DNA of 64,000 bases from NCBI GenBank assembly GCA_949752745.1, contig OX457025.1, positions 47,295,601 to 47,359,600 of the forward strand, written 5' to 3'. The position numbers and the translations under genes are program-made. Position 1 is the stretch's first letter; every line of letters starts with the position of its first letter. This document shows, one piece after another, positions 1 to 8,520 of the stretch. The notes under the pieces were generated by a model. That model had not been told where the DNA came from, ran no database searches, and was given only the letters and a program-made list of their open reading frames with translations. The stretch is from Protula sp. h YS-2021 (taxonomy: Eukaryota; Annelida; Polychaeta; Sabellida; Serpulidae).

Positions 1-55
1 CCAAGAAGTGTGCTTCGCATTCTCCACTTTCTCCACATTCTTCAGTTTACAATTA

Positions 56-232
56 CAGTAAAACCTCATTCTGGACAAACCCTGAAATACCGGACAACTG
101 CCAATACCGTTCAAGAATTCTCAGTCCCGTTTTTTCCCATTGGTTTACATGACCACTGAAATACCGGAGACCTCTATATACCGGACAAAATCCTCCAGTC
201 CCCCCGTTGTTCGGTGTAGGCAGGTTTTACTG
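56..232. mobile_element. pogo/Tigger-like MITE (non-autonomous DNA transposon)
   Basis: The 177-bp segment begins CAGTAAAACCT and ends AGGTTTTACTG, perfect inverted termini. It is flanked on both sides by TA (54-55 and 233-234), the target duplication of Tc1/mariner and pogo elements. The interior repeats a short GAAATACCGGA motif and has no coding capacity. CAGT-type ends are typical of the pogo group; this assignment is an inference from the termini. Confidence 0.75.
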
Positions 233-234
233 TA

Positions 235-599
235 CAACACGGAGCTGATGTACACACATCGTCCAGGAATTTGGAGTCCTTTCAGTCCACCGTATCTGTC
301 TTCACTGTAAGTTATCTCAAGCACTCAGTTAACGAGTTGTTGATTTGTTTTTCTCTGCTTGATTACTAAGTTTTGTGACCTCGTGTCCTTCTGAGTAACT
401 TTATCAATCTGGATGATTTGAGATACCCTGTGCGGCATTTGGGGAAATTTGGACCAGCCAATCCAAGTGAAACTAGACCGAAATTCGCACAGCGAATTAG
501 ACCCCACTTGAAATGATAACTTAAAACGGAAGTTAGATGATATTGCTATTTGTTAACAATTTTCAAATGTCTGAATGTAAAACATCCTCCTAAATATTA
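235..599. other. No gene or repeat seen
   Basis: Ordinary AT-rich sequence. Short open frames here show no recognisable domain and no splice context. Confidence 0.5.
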
Positions 600-900
600 C
601 CAACTATACCGGTAAGGTCAAGGTCAAAAATTTTTATCAGATGCACCAGTTCAGATGACCCTCCATACATGTGCCAAGTTTGGTTGGTCTAGCTTCAGCG
701 GTCTTAGAGGAGATGTCTGGAAACCGATTGCTCTATCTCTTACCGTTTTCGAGACAAAGGGCAATTTCCGGTTTGGGGCTCGAAAGTGACCTGGAGGTCA
801 AGGACACCGGAAGTCATACCTTACGCAACATCGTATACGGGGTGCAGGTCGAAAATGAGGTCAAAATTGCTCTATCTCTTACCGTTTTCTTAAATAATGT
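600..900. repeat. Copy of a dispersed TGACCTTGA / CTCTATCTCT-ACCGTTTTC family
   Basis: Contains 'ctctatctcttaccgttttc' twice and several 'gaggtcaagg' motifs. The same phrases recur at 2325-3000, 16590-17075 and 18190-18440, so this is a dispersed family in this genome. No protein is encoded. Confidence 0.6.
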
Positions 901-919
901 TTTTCGCAATTTGACCTTC

Positions 920-1700
920 GATGACGTCATACGTACAACTTTGACTGCCAAAAAATTCCTTGCTTAAAAGTAGTCTCAATGTATTTAGTGCCGAAGCACC
1001 AGGTTCTTTAGTTTTCGAGTTATTGAGCTTTAAAACATAAATGACGTCATAACTCGTAAATGATGACGTCATAGGTGCAACTTTGACATGCCAAGAAATT
1101 CCTCGCTAAAAAGTAGTCTCATAAAGTATTTTGTGCGGAAGCGCTAGGTTCAATAGTTTTCGAGTTATTGAGCTTTAAGACATAAATGACGGCATAACTC
1201 GTAAATGATGACGTCATAGGTACAACTTTGACATGCCAAAAATTTCCTCGCTAAAAAGTAGTCTCATAAAGTATTTTGTGCGGAAGCGCTAGGTTCAATA
1301 GTTTTCGAGTTATTGAGCTTTAAAACATAAATGACGTCATAACTCGCAAATGATGACGTCATAGGTACAATTTTTTCGTGTCAAAAAATTCCTTCCCTTA
1401 AAGTAGTCTCATAATGTATTTTGTGCGGAAGCGCTAGGTTCAGTAGTTTTCGAGTTATTGAGCTTCAAAACATAAATGACGTCATACCTCGCAAATGATG
1501 ACGTCACAGGTACAACTTTGACATGCCAAAAAATTCCTCGCTAAAAAGTAGTCTATAATGTATTTTGTGCGGAAGCGCTAGGTTCAATAGTTTTCGAGTT
1601 ACTGAGCTTTAAAACATAACTCGTAAATGATGACGTCATAGGTACAACTTTGACATGCCAAAAATTTCCTAAAAAGTAGTCTCATGATGTATTTTGTGGC
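920..1700. repeat. Tandem array, about 145-bp unit, five copies, with CRE-like octamers
   Basis: The unit runs from 'cctcgctaaaaagtagtc' through 'agttttcgagttattgagct' to a pair of TGACGTCA palindromes. The TGACGTCA octamer occurs at 922, 1042, 1064, 1209, 1332, 1354, 1477, 1499 and 1631, about two per unit. Copies are well conserved, with small indels. Confidence 0.85.
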
Positions 1701-2324
1701 CAATTTTTTTGCTGGTCGATTTCTGCCACTTGTTCCTAGCAACAACAAGTCAATAGAATTCAATGACAGCACATTATTTTTTCACGCTCATTTAGCAAAT
1801 AATAATATATGGCATATGTATCTTTTTCGTTTTAAATTATAGATAGACTATAAGTCTTAGGTTTTGGGTATATTATAATGTAATGGTATGAGGTCACGAA
1901 GTGAATAAAATGCAGTACATCATAATATGTCCTAAATCGAAGACGAGTAATCTAATTTCAATTTCACGTTTTCATTGTAAATTGACCTGTGACAAATAAT
2001 GTACCGCCAGTGTTATGAATTCATTATTATGGTGGACTTTGTCAGGGACACACGCATTTTTAACATAACAATGTTCGAGGAGTAAAATAATTTCAACTTA
2101 GAAATTGATATCCATATTTAAACTAGAAGCTAATTGCGCGAGCGCAATTGTCTCACACATTTGGGAAACCTAAGACAAAATACAGAATCATGGAGCTGAC
2201 ACTAAATGTGTTGTCGGGGCTTATTAATAAAATAAAGAATTTGAAAGCGCTTTCATATTCAGACAAATTTTTTAAACAAAAACACAACTAGAATTGTTTT
2301 AACCCCGAAGACTCGAAAATTCGC
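1701..2324. other. No gene or clear repeat seen
   Basis: AT-rich single-copy-looking sequence with no long open frame and no tandem structure. Confidence 0.5.
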
Positions 2325-2805
2325 CGCCGAGCTACCCTTTTATATAGTGTGTTATACCCTTCGGGTCGAAAATTCGATCAGAATCGCTCTATCTCTAACC
2401 GTTTTCGAGATATTGGCCAACTTCCGGTTTCGACGTCGATCGTCACCAGACCGGATCGAGCTGGCCGATCTCACTTTTTATACAGTGTGTTGTACCTAAA
2501 GGATCGAAAATTCGCTCAGAATCGCTCTATCTCTAACCGTTTTCGAGATATTGGCCAACTTCCGGTTTCGAAGTCGCTCGTCACCCGACCAGATGCCCTT
2601 TTATACAAGTATTTTAAACCCAAAGGGTAAAAAATTCGCTTATCTCTAACCGTTTTCGAGATAATAGCCAACTTCCGGTTTCGACGTCGATCGTCACCCG
2701 ACTGGGTCGCGCTCGCCGAGATACCCTGTTATACAAGTGTTTTAAACCCGTAGGATCGAAAATTCGCTCAGAATCGCTCTATCTCTAACCGTTTTCGATA
2801 TATTA
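2325..2805. repeat. Tandem array, about 125-145-bp unit, four copies
   Basis: Each unit carries 'aaaattcgctcagaatcgc', 'tctctaaccgttttcgagat', 'tggccaacttccggtttcg' and a 'cttttatacaagtgt'-type junction. It belongs to the same dispersed family as 600-900. Confidence 0.8.
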
Positions 2806-3000
2806 CTTTGACTGTGACCTTGAATTTGACCTTGAAAACAATATTCAAGGTCACTGAAATTCAGCGCAGATCAAGTTCACATTAGTCTGCGTATGTGTGC
2901 CGAGTTTCAACTTTCTGCGCCCAGCCGTTTCGGAGGAGAAGCGCGAACAAGAATTTGGCCGCAATTGACCTTTGACCTTGAATTTGACCTTGAAGACAAT
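2806..3000. repeat. TGACCTTGA-rich dispersed repeat
   Basis: The phrases 'tgaccttgaatttgacctt' occur twice, bracketing a 'gtgtgccgagtttcaac' segment. This is the same style as the dispersed family nearby, diverged. Confidence 0.5.
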
Positions 3001-3006
3001 GCTTAA

Positions 3007-3010
3007 GTCA

Positions 3011-3041
<31 letters not shown>

Positions 3042-3056
3042 CAAAAAAGAAAAAAA
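3007..3056. repeat. (AAAAC)n microsatellite
   Basis: Six or so tandem AAAAC units followed by an A-rich run. Confidence 0.9.
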
Positions 3057-3082
3057 TAGGTGAAGAATTCTAAGCATTTCAA

Positions 3083-3113
3083 TCTCATATGGTATCTTTG
3101 ATACCATGTGAGA
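3083..3113. repeat. 14-bp-stem hairpin
   Basis: 3083-3096 and 3100-3113 are inverted repeats with one mismatch around a TTT loop. It is not followed by any recognisable RNA gene. Confidence 0.6.
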
Positions 3114-3797
3114 AAGATAAGGAAGGATGTGTCAAGCAATAAATAACTCAGAGAAATAAACGGCTATATGCGAGACTCATTTCTGTCGTATAAGGCACAG
3201 AATTAAAATAATCTTGTTTCTAATACAATTTTTATAAAGAAAATTAATTCTACTTTTTAAATCACCCGCCAGTGCCGAACCCTTTGCTATTTTGAATAAT
3301 GTCGTTCACTACGGGAATTATTTTTGTTTCCCCCCGTAAAGTACGTTTAATGATGGGAGCGATGTTGCCGAAGAGTTGAGCGAAACAATGAACTACTGGT
3401 TCTGTCAGCCGGGTAATTTTTCCAGTGGGGGGGGGGGGGGGGCAATTGGTGTCATGTGTTACCATGCGTGTCCAAAAATTATGTGTTTAGTGTTCAAGTT
3501 GTATGTATATGACGGCTGGAGTATATTTCAGTATCGCTCACATTAGGTTATAATCCCAGAAACTTCTTTCGTTTTTCTTCTTTTTGATGTACACTCAAAG
3601 TCTCCTCTGCTGTACAAGTAAATAATGCACCATCCTCGTTTAATTAAGATTAAACCTGTTCATTTGTATCTAATGATGTTGTCATATATGTACCAGTTAT
3701 CTCAAAGTATACGTCTTTCTATCAATCAAACTTGTCAAAATGTTGAAAGTTCCATTTAAATGTTCCCTTTTTTCATGTGATGTCTGAAAAATATAGA
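3114..3797. other. Left flank of the large element; no gene supported
   Basis: Contains a G run at 3427-3442 and no tandem structure. A 67-codon reverse-strand open frame at 3262-3465 has no recognisable domain. Confidence 0.45.
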
Positions 3798-3803
3798 CAA
3801 AGA
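3798..3803. repeat. Left target-site duplication (CAAAGA)
   Basis: CAAAGA immediately precedes the left terminus AGTAGTAGG. The same six bases follow the right terminus at 10531-10536. Confidence 0.8.
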
Positions 3804-3849
3804 AGTAGTAGGAAAATAAGGGTTCGAAAACAGGAAGTGACGTCATCAA

Positions 3850-4340
3850 CCCCCCCCCCCCCCAGGGGTCGACTGTCAGAGGTGAGGACCCCCCCCCCCG
3901 GACTGACAACATTTTGTGATTTTGGCATAGTTATCCTTTTCAGACGATTCTGAACAACTTTGGTTTTGAGGACCCCCCCCCCCCCCCCGGGCCGAGAAAA
4001 TTTTGTGATTTTAGCATAGTTATCCGTTTCAGACGATTCTGAACAACTTTGGTTTTGAGGCCCCCCCCCCCCCCAGGACTGACAACATTTTGTGATTTTA
4101 TCATAGTTATCCTTTTCAGACGATTCTGAACAACTTTGGTTTTGAGGACCCCCCCCCCCCCCCCCCAAGGGCCGAGAAAATTTTGTGATTTTAGCATAGT
4201 TATCCGTTTCAGACAATTCTAAGCAACTTTGGTTTTGAGGACCCCCCCCCCCCCCCTAGGGCTAAGAAAATTTTGCGATTTCAGCATAGTTATCCTTTTC
4301 AGACTATTCTAAACAACTTTGGTTTTCATGACCCCCCCCC
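3850..4340. repeat. Tandem repeat with long C runs (left arm)
   Basis: About six units of roughly 90 bp, each a run of about 9-18 C followed by 'attttgtgattttagcatag' and 'acaactttggttttgagg'. The mirror block is at 10005-10485. The run lengths vary between copies and between arms. Confidence 0.9.
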
Positions 4341-4374
4341 CTCTTACTTAAAATTGTGATAACTTTCGTTATAG

Positions 4375-4860
4375 TTAACCAATTTGTATGAAAATTTCAC
4401 CATTTGATTCAGTGTTATGTAAAGTTTTGTCATAAAGTAATCATGGGCTACTTGCGCAGCTGGCTGTGTGCATATTTATAGCATGTAGCCATTTTAACTT
4501 AAAACTGGGATAGCTTTTGTTATACTTGACCGATTTACCTGGAAATTTCACTGTTTGATTCAGTTTTCTATCTTTTTTTGACATAGTCATGGGCTATTTG
4601 CACAGCTGGCTGTATGCATATTTATAGCATGTAGCCATTTTAACTTAAAACTGGGATAACTTTTGTTATACTTGACCGATTTACCTGGAAATTTCACTGT
4701 TTGATTCAGTTTTCTATCTTTTTTTGACATAGTCATGGGCTATTTGCACAGCTGGCTGTATGCATATTTATAGCACGTAGCCATTTTAACTTAAAACTGG
4801 GATAACTTTTGTTATACTTGACCGATTTACATGAAAATTTCACCATTTTGTTCAGTTATT
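4375..4860. repeat. 145-bp tandem repeat (left arm)
   Basis: About three and a half units containing 'acagctggctgtatgcatat', 'aacttaaaactgggataac' and 'cttgaccgatttacctgg'. The mirror copy lies at 9480-9965. Confidence 0.88.
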
Positions 4861-5099
4861 TCTTGTGTTATTTCGCGGATGAATACCATATTGGCTTGAC
4901 CGCTAGATGTCTCTGCTGTGCAGCTCTAAAACTGTATGTGAGACATTCTGCTGAGTCAGCAATTTTAACCAGTTTGAACAAGTTACACACCATATTTTGA
5001 TTACATGTAAGTAGCATAAAAGCATGAGTGAAACATACATTTCAACCAGTGATACACCATCGAAGTAGTATACCTTTTTGTTCTGCTTGGACAAACTTT

Positions 5100-5195
5100 T
5101 TGTTTTTATGACTCTATGACATTATGTGACAACATGCGACTGTGACATTATGTGACTTTATGTAATCTATGACATTATGTGACTCTCTATGACTT
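5100..5195. repeat. Short tandem repeat GACATTATGTGAC (left arm)
   Basis: Degenerate repeats of TATGACATTATGTGAC. The mirror copy is at 9145-9245. Confidence 0.75.
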
Positions 5196-5724
5196 TTTTT
5201 TTAACATAATGGCCATATTTCTATGTCTATTTTCACTATTATTATTATGCTAATATTTAATTAGTCACATTTCAATGGTTTTATTACAATAACCACACGC
5301 ACACACAGCATAGGAATAAGTACATGAAAGGTCTCAGAGTGTGGGGAAACCAATCAATAAATTTCAGAGTGCACTCGTTCAGAGCGTGGGAACGATCAAT
5401 AATTTGAGAAGGAATGGGATTTTCCCTACGTTAAGTCCAATGTTATGTTTTATGTTATAGTAGTTGGAAAATGGTGCAAACTTTAGCAAATGTAGTTTTT
5501 GACAACATATGACCTATAAAATAAGTTTTAGCATTTTACCATGGTACTTATTCAACTATTCTAAAGTTATAGTTGTGCAGAAATGGTGGTTCTAGACCAA
5601 CTTTAACAAATTTAGTTTTTCACGTTTCAAACAATTATACCACTTGGTTGGTTGGTTGATTGTTGGAAAATGAGAAGTGAAAATGTGGATAGTTATGTAG
5701 GAAAAACTGCACCCATTCAAACAT

Positions 5725-5790
5725 GTGTTCGAATGGCAAGCCCATTTAAAAGATGTGTTCGAATGGCAAGCCCATTCAAAACACGTGTTT
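5725..5790. repeat. 30-bp direct repeat (left arm)
   Basis: 'tgttcgaatggcaagccca' occurs at about 5727 and 5755, followed by a related third unit. The mirror is at 8555-8630. Confidence 0.75.
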
Positions 5791-5833
5791 GAATAATTTT
5801 TGGAAGATATTAGGTCGTGGTATTGTTAAAAAA

Positions 5834-6145
5834 TTGTTCAACATGTTCAACATGTTCAACATGTTGTTGTTCAACATGTTGTTGTTCAACATGTTCAACA
5901 TGTTGTTGTTCAACATGTTCAACATGTTGTTGCTCAACATGTTCAACATGTTGTTGTTCAACATGTTCAACATGTTGTTGTTCAGCATGTTCAACATGTT
6001 GTTGTTCAACATGTTCAACATGTTGTTGTTCAACATGTTGTTGTTCAACATGTTCAACATGTTGTTCAACATGTTCAATATGTTGTTCAACATATTCAAC
6101 AAGTTCAACATGTTCTTCAACATGTTGTTGTTCAACAAGTTGTTG
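5834..6145. repeat. Palindromic minisatellite GTTCAACATGTT (left arm)
   Basis: About 300 bp of 9-, 12- and 15-bp modules built from GTTCAACAT and GTTGTT. Each holds the self-complementary octamer AACATGTT, so the array can pair with itself on one strand. It ends directly before the TATA box of the zinc-finger gene. Open frames through it are low-complexity artefacts. The right arm has a shorter version (8335-8520). Confidence 0.9.
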
Positions 6146-6153
6146 TATATAAA
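6146..6153 (+). promoter_or_regulatory. TATA box of the zinc-finger gene
   Basis: TATATAAA lies 54-61 bases upstream of the ATG at 6207, right after the palindromic minisatellite. Being inside the inverted arm, an identical box points inward from the other arm (8328-8335, minus strand). Confidence 0.65.
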
Positions 6154-6206
6154 GCTATGTTTAAAGACTTTCTCATCATTTGAATTGTGTAGGTTGAACC
6201 GAAAGG

Positions 6207-6938
6207 ATGTATCAATGCAACATTTGTTCAAAATCTTACAACTGGCCACAAAGTCTTAAAAGACACTTAAAGGTTGCTCACACGTCAGAAGTGGATGAAG
6301 AATCGGATATGAAAAACCCTGTAAAACTACCTTTCACGGAAACTTTCGACGAGTCTTCTATGGAAAGTGAAAGCGTTAACATGGCTGAAAAGAATGTACA
6401 TGCTTGTACAGAATGTGGTGCATTATACAACAGCGAAGAAGCTTTGCTCAAACATATGGAGCGGTGTGGTGAGGATACCGATGACAGGAGTTCTGAAAGT
6501 GAGTCAGAAACAGACTCTGAAAGTGAGTCAGAAATAGACTCTGTTTGGTATGATATGGTTCAAGAAGTCTACGATGACTATGATGACAAATTTCAAGAAA
6601 AGGTTTCAGAATATGAAGAACAAGGACTTGAAGATCCGCGTGAAATAGCAAGCTATGACCTTCGACCCATTTATAAACATGGACTTAAACAACTGTTTAT
6701 GAGACTATTCAAATATACCCAGCGTCTAGAAGAAAGCCAACATTATCAAAAGATTTTAAAGGACTTTAATTACTTTGTGGATGAAAAACATTACAAGTAT
6801 TCAAAGGCACTAAAGGCGGCTATAAGGAAAAACAATGCATTCTTTGAAGAGCTACTAGATAAGGAAGAGGAGTATGACAGCAGTGATGAAGAAAGTGACA
6901 TGGAGAGTGAGCAGAGTGAAACATATGAAGAAAAATAG
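6207..6938 (+). CDS. C2H2 zinc-finger protein with helical domain and acidic tail (element gene 1)
   Basis: This is an uninterrupted 243-codon frame. Residues 4-25 form a classical C2H2 finger (C4, C7, H20, H25; C-x2-C-x12-H-x4-H). Residues 67-87 form a second finger-like unit with a final Cys (C67, C70, H83, C87). Residues 92-112 are a Ser/Glu-rich acidic linker. Residues 113-222 are a charged, probably helical domain with 'SYDLRPIYKHGLKQLFMRLF' in its middle. The last 25 residues are acidic. The start is the first ATG after the TATA box. The first 15 codons lie in the inverted arm. The gene converges on the PC4-like gene. I infer a DNA-binding regulatory or replication-associated protein. 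The helical domain resembles uncharacterised invertebrate proteins as far as I can recall, with no assigned function. Confidence 0.8.
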   Translation: MYQCNICSKSYNWPQSLKRHLKVAHTSEVDEESDMKNPVKLPFTETFDESSMESESVNMAEKNVHACTECGALYNSEEALLKHMERCGEDTDDRSSESESETDSESESEIDSVWYDMVQEVYDDYDDKFQEKVSEYEEQGLEDPREIASYDLRPIYKHGLKQLFMRLFKYTQRLEESQHYQKILKDFNYFVDEKHYKYSKALKAAIRKNNAFFEELLDKEEEYDSSDEESDMESEQSETYEEK

Positions 6939-7181
6939 ACTTATTTGACTAAACTTCATGATAAAGACTTTATAAATGTTGTAATATTTTATTCGCTTAA
7001 GAGTTGTGTATTAATATATGTCTTGCTTTGCAACATATAAAGTCGCAAGGTTCCTGACGTGGTTTTAATTGACGCGTAAACCATATATCATATATTAGGT
7101 ATTATAGTTAATTTTGTATTATTATGTATTATATTCAAGAATTGTATTATTATGTATTATATCCAAGTATTGTATGAGAAA

Positions 7182-7187
7182 AATAAA
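7182..7187 (+). terminator. Poly(A) signal of element gene 1
   Basis: AATAAA on the plus strand, 244 bases after the stop of the zinc-finger gene. Confidence 0.6.
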
Positions 7188-7211
7188 AAGTTGAAAAGCA
7201 CCATATGTGTT

Positions 7212-7217
7212 TTTATT
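7212..7217 (-). terminator. Poly(A) signal of element gene 2
   Basis: TTTATT on the plus strand reads AATAAA on the minus strand, downstream of the PC4-like gene. It is 25 bases from the opposing signal, so the two transcripts must end nearly back to back or overlap. Confidence 0.55.
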
Positions 7218-7545
7218 GATTATCATAAATATGTACAATTATGATACAAACAAAATTATTTCAAATACATATTATGTTAATACATGTGCAGATTCACAAA
7301 AACTTAACATTTTATAACAACTGACTTCACATGAACATACATCATATTAATTTCATAGCCTTCATATGAAGACAATTTAATTTGAACTACATATCAAATG
7401 TATATGTCCATATGAGTCAAAGCTAAGTTTCAAGTCCTTGTCAAGCTTCAAAACCTTCGCTCCAATCTTCTACACTGAGGGTGATGAAATCATAGCATTC
7501 ACTAAGCTCGTAATGCAGTTAAAATGTATACAGTCATCTCGCTGT

Positions 7546-8118
7546 CTACTCAACGATCTTCTGACAGTCACTGCATTTACACAAATCCATTTGCTGAAGC
7601 ATGAGATCCACTGACGTCATTTGCTTCTTCAGCATGTACCAATCGTTCAATGACAACAAAATTCCCTTCTTGGTAGGATGTAACCTCCCAGATGTATGAT
7701 CCGTAATATATTCACGAATGTTAACCATCACTTTCTGTTGATATTTCGCCAATTTAATATATATTTCTCCATTCATAGGTATCATAACCGGTAAATCGTC
7801 TACACTCATCTTCTTCATGGTGGTAGTAGCATTACACTCTGGTTCTCGCTTCATTTTAGGCTCTGTCTTAATTTTTCGCTTTTTACACGGCGACGTCATA
7901 GCTGGTAACTCATCTCTTTTTCTCTTTCTAAGATGTGGTCGCTTTTGACGCTGCTGACATGACTTCACCTTAGACTTTACCATGGGCATTGCCTTAGACT
8001 TTGCTGTAGGTATTGTCTCAGGCTTTACCATAAAATTTTCTGCAGGCATTGTCTCAGACTTTTCTACAGGCATTGTCATAGATGGTAGTTGTTGCTCGCT
8101 CACTCCAGACATGTTCAC
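7546..8118 (-). CDS. PC4/Sub1-like single-stranded-DNA-binding protein (element gene 2)
   Basis: This is an uninterrupted 190-codon frame. Residues about 15-50 are a degenerate repeat of (T/A)MP..KS. Residues 56-85 are strongly basic with two likely nuclear localisation signals (RKRKRDE, CKKRKIK). Residues about 115-178 match the PC4/Sub1 fold: 'IREYITD' (134-140), 'PTKKGILLSLNDW' (148-160) and a following helix. The C-terminal end carries a CKCSDC cysteine cluster. PC4/Sub1 proteins bind single-stranded DNA and act in transcription and replication. A copy in an element with self-pairing arms suggests a role in handling its single strands or driving its transcription (inference). A TATA box lies about 50 bases upstream. 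Host Sub1 has a similar domain, but the gene sits squarely between the element arms. Confidence 0.8.
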   Translation of the reverse strand: MNMSGVSEQQLPSMTMPVEKSETMPAENFMVKPETIPTAKSKAMPMVKSKVKSCQQRQKRPHLRKRKRDELPAMTSPCKKRKIKTEPKMKREPECNATTTMKKMSVDDLPVMIPMNGEIYIKLAKYQQKVMVNIREYITDHTSGRLHPTKKGILLSLNDWYMLKKQMTSVDLMLQQMDLCKCSDCQKIVE

Positions 8119-8164
8119 ACTTCAGTATCTTGATATAGAATGTGTGTTAGGTCTGAGGGCGGCT

Positions 8165-8174
8165 GCCTTTTATA
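8165..8174 (-). promoter_or_regulatory. TATA box of the PC4-like gene
   Basis: Minus-strand TATAAAAGGC, 47-56 bases upstream of the ATG at 8118. It lies outside the inverted arm, so this gene has its own proximal promoter besides the TATA box of the arm at 8328-8335. Confidence 0.65.
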
Positions 8175-8217
8175 CTTTATAGCGAGTTGACTTAATATAT
8201 GTTTAGAAATAACTTTA

Positions 8218-8274
8218 TCACGTTTGCCTTTGTGGCCAGTTGTAAGATTTTGAACAAATGTTGCATTGATACAT
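8218..8274 (-). pseudogene. Decapitated copy of the zinc-finger gene start
   Basis: The right arm repeats the first 15 codons of the zinc-finger gene (including C4 and C7), then leaves the homology and meets a TGA after three more codons. The 18-codon remnant lies upstream of, and on the same strand as, the PC4-like gene. It could be translated as a short upstream frame if transcription starts at the arm TATA box. Confidence 0.75.
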
Positions 8275-8327
8275 CCTTTCGGTTCAACCTACACAATTCA
8301 AATGATGAGAAAGTCTTTAAACATAGC

Positions 8328-8335
8328 TTTATATA
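8328..8335 (-). promoter_or_regulatory. Arm-borne TATA box, right copy
   Basis: Minus-strand TATATAAA, the mirror of 6146-6153, pointing toward the PC4-like gene. Confidence 0.5.
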
Positions 8336-8520
8336 CAACAACTTGTTGAACAACAACATGTTGAACTTGTTGAATATGTTGAACAACATGTTGAACATGT
8401 TGAACAACATGTTGAACATGTTGAACAACAACATGTTGAACATGTTGAACAACAACATGTTGAACATGTTGAACAACAACATGTTGAACATGTTGAACAT
8501 GTTGAACAATTTGTTGAACA
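8335..8520. repeat. Palindromic minisatellite (right arm)
   Basis: About 185 bp of ATGTTGAAC modules with AACATGTT palindromes. This is about 60 percent of the length of the left-arm version. Confidence 0.9.

Larger units (their letters stand above)
3804..6253 (+). repeat. Left inverted arm of the snap-back element
   Basis: 2450 bp, inverted relative to 8228-10530. From outside in it holds a GTGACGTCATCAA site, a poly-C tandem block, a 145-bp tandem block, an ATTATGTGAC-type short repeat, a three-copy 30-bp repeat, a palindromic GTTCAACATGTT minisatellite and a TATA box. It ends inside codon 16 of the zinc-finger gene. A 63-residue open frame at 4903-5094 is identical in the other arm (9252-9443), so the arms are nearly identical. 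Confidence 0.9.
6939..7545. other. Convergent 3' intergenic region of the element
   Basis: AT-rich spacer between the two stop codons. It contains facing poly(A) signals 25 bases apart and no other open frame of note. Confidence 0.7.

Noticed and set aside
3262..3465. 67-codon minus-strand frame with a hydrophobic stretch (IAPIIKRTLRGETKIIPVV)
   Set aside because: It faintly recalls small membrane-active viral proteins. However, it lies outside the element termini, starts in a C-run and has no supporting neighbour.
3773..4216. Gly/Pro-rich frames in the arm blocks with C/G runs
   Set aside because: They are homopolymer-derived and their frame depends on run length, which differs between copies.
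5753..6259. Open frames rich in Asn-Met-Leu, Phe-Asn-Met or Cys-Ser-Thr repeats
   Set aside because: These are translations of the GTTCAACATGTT minisatellite in several frames and on both arms, not proteins.
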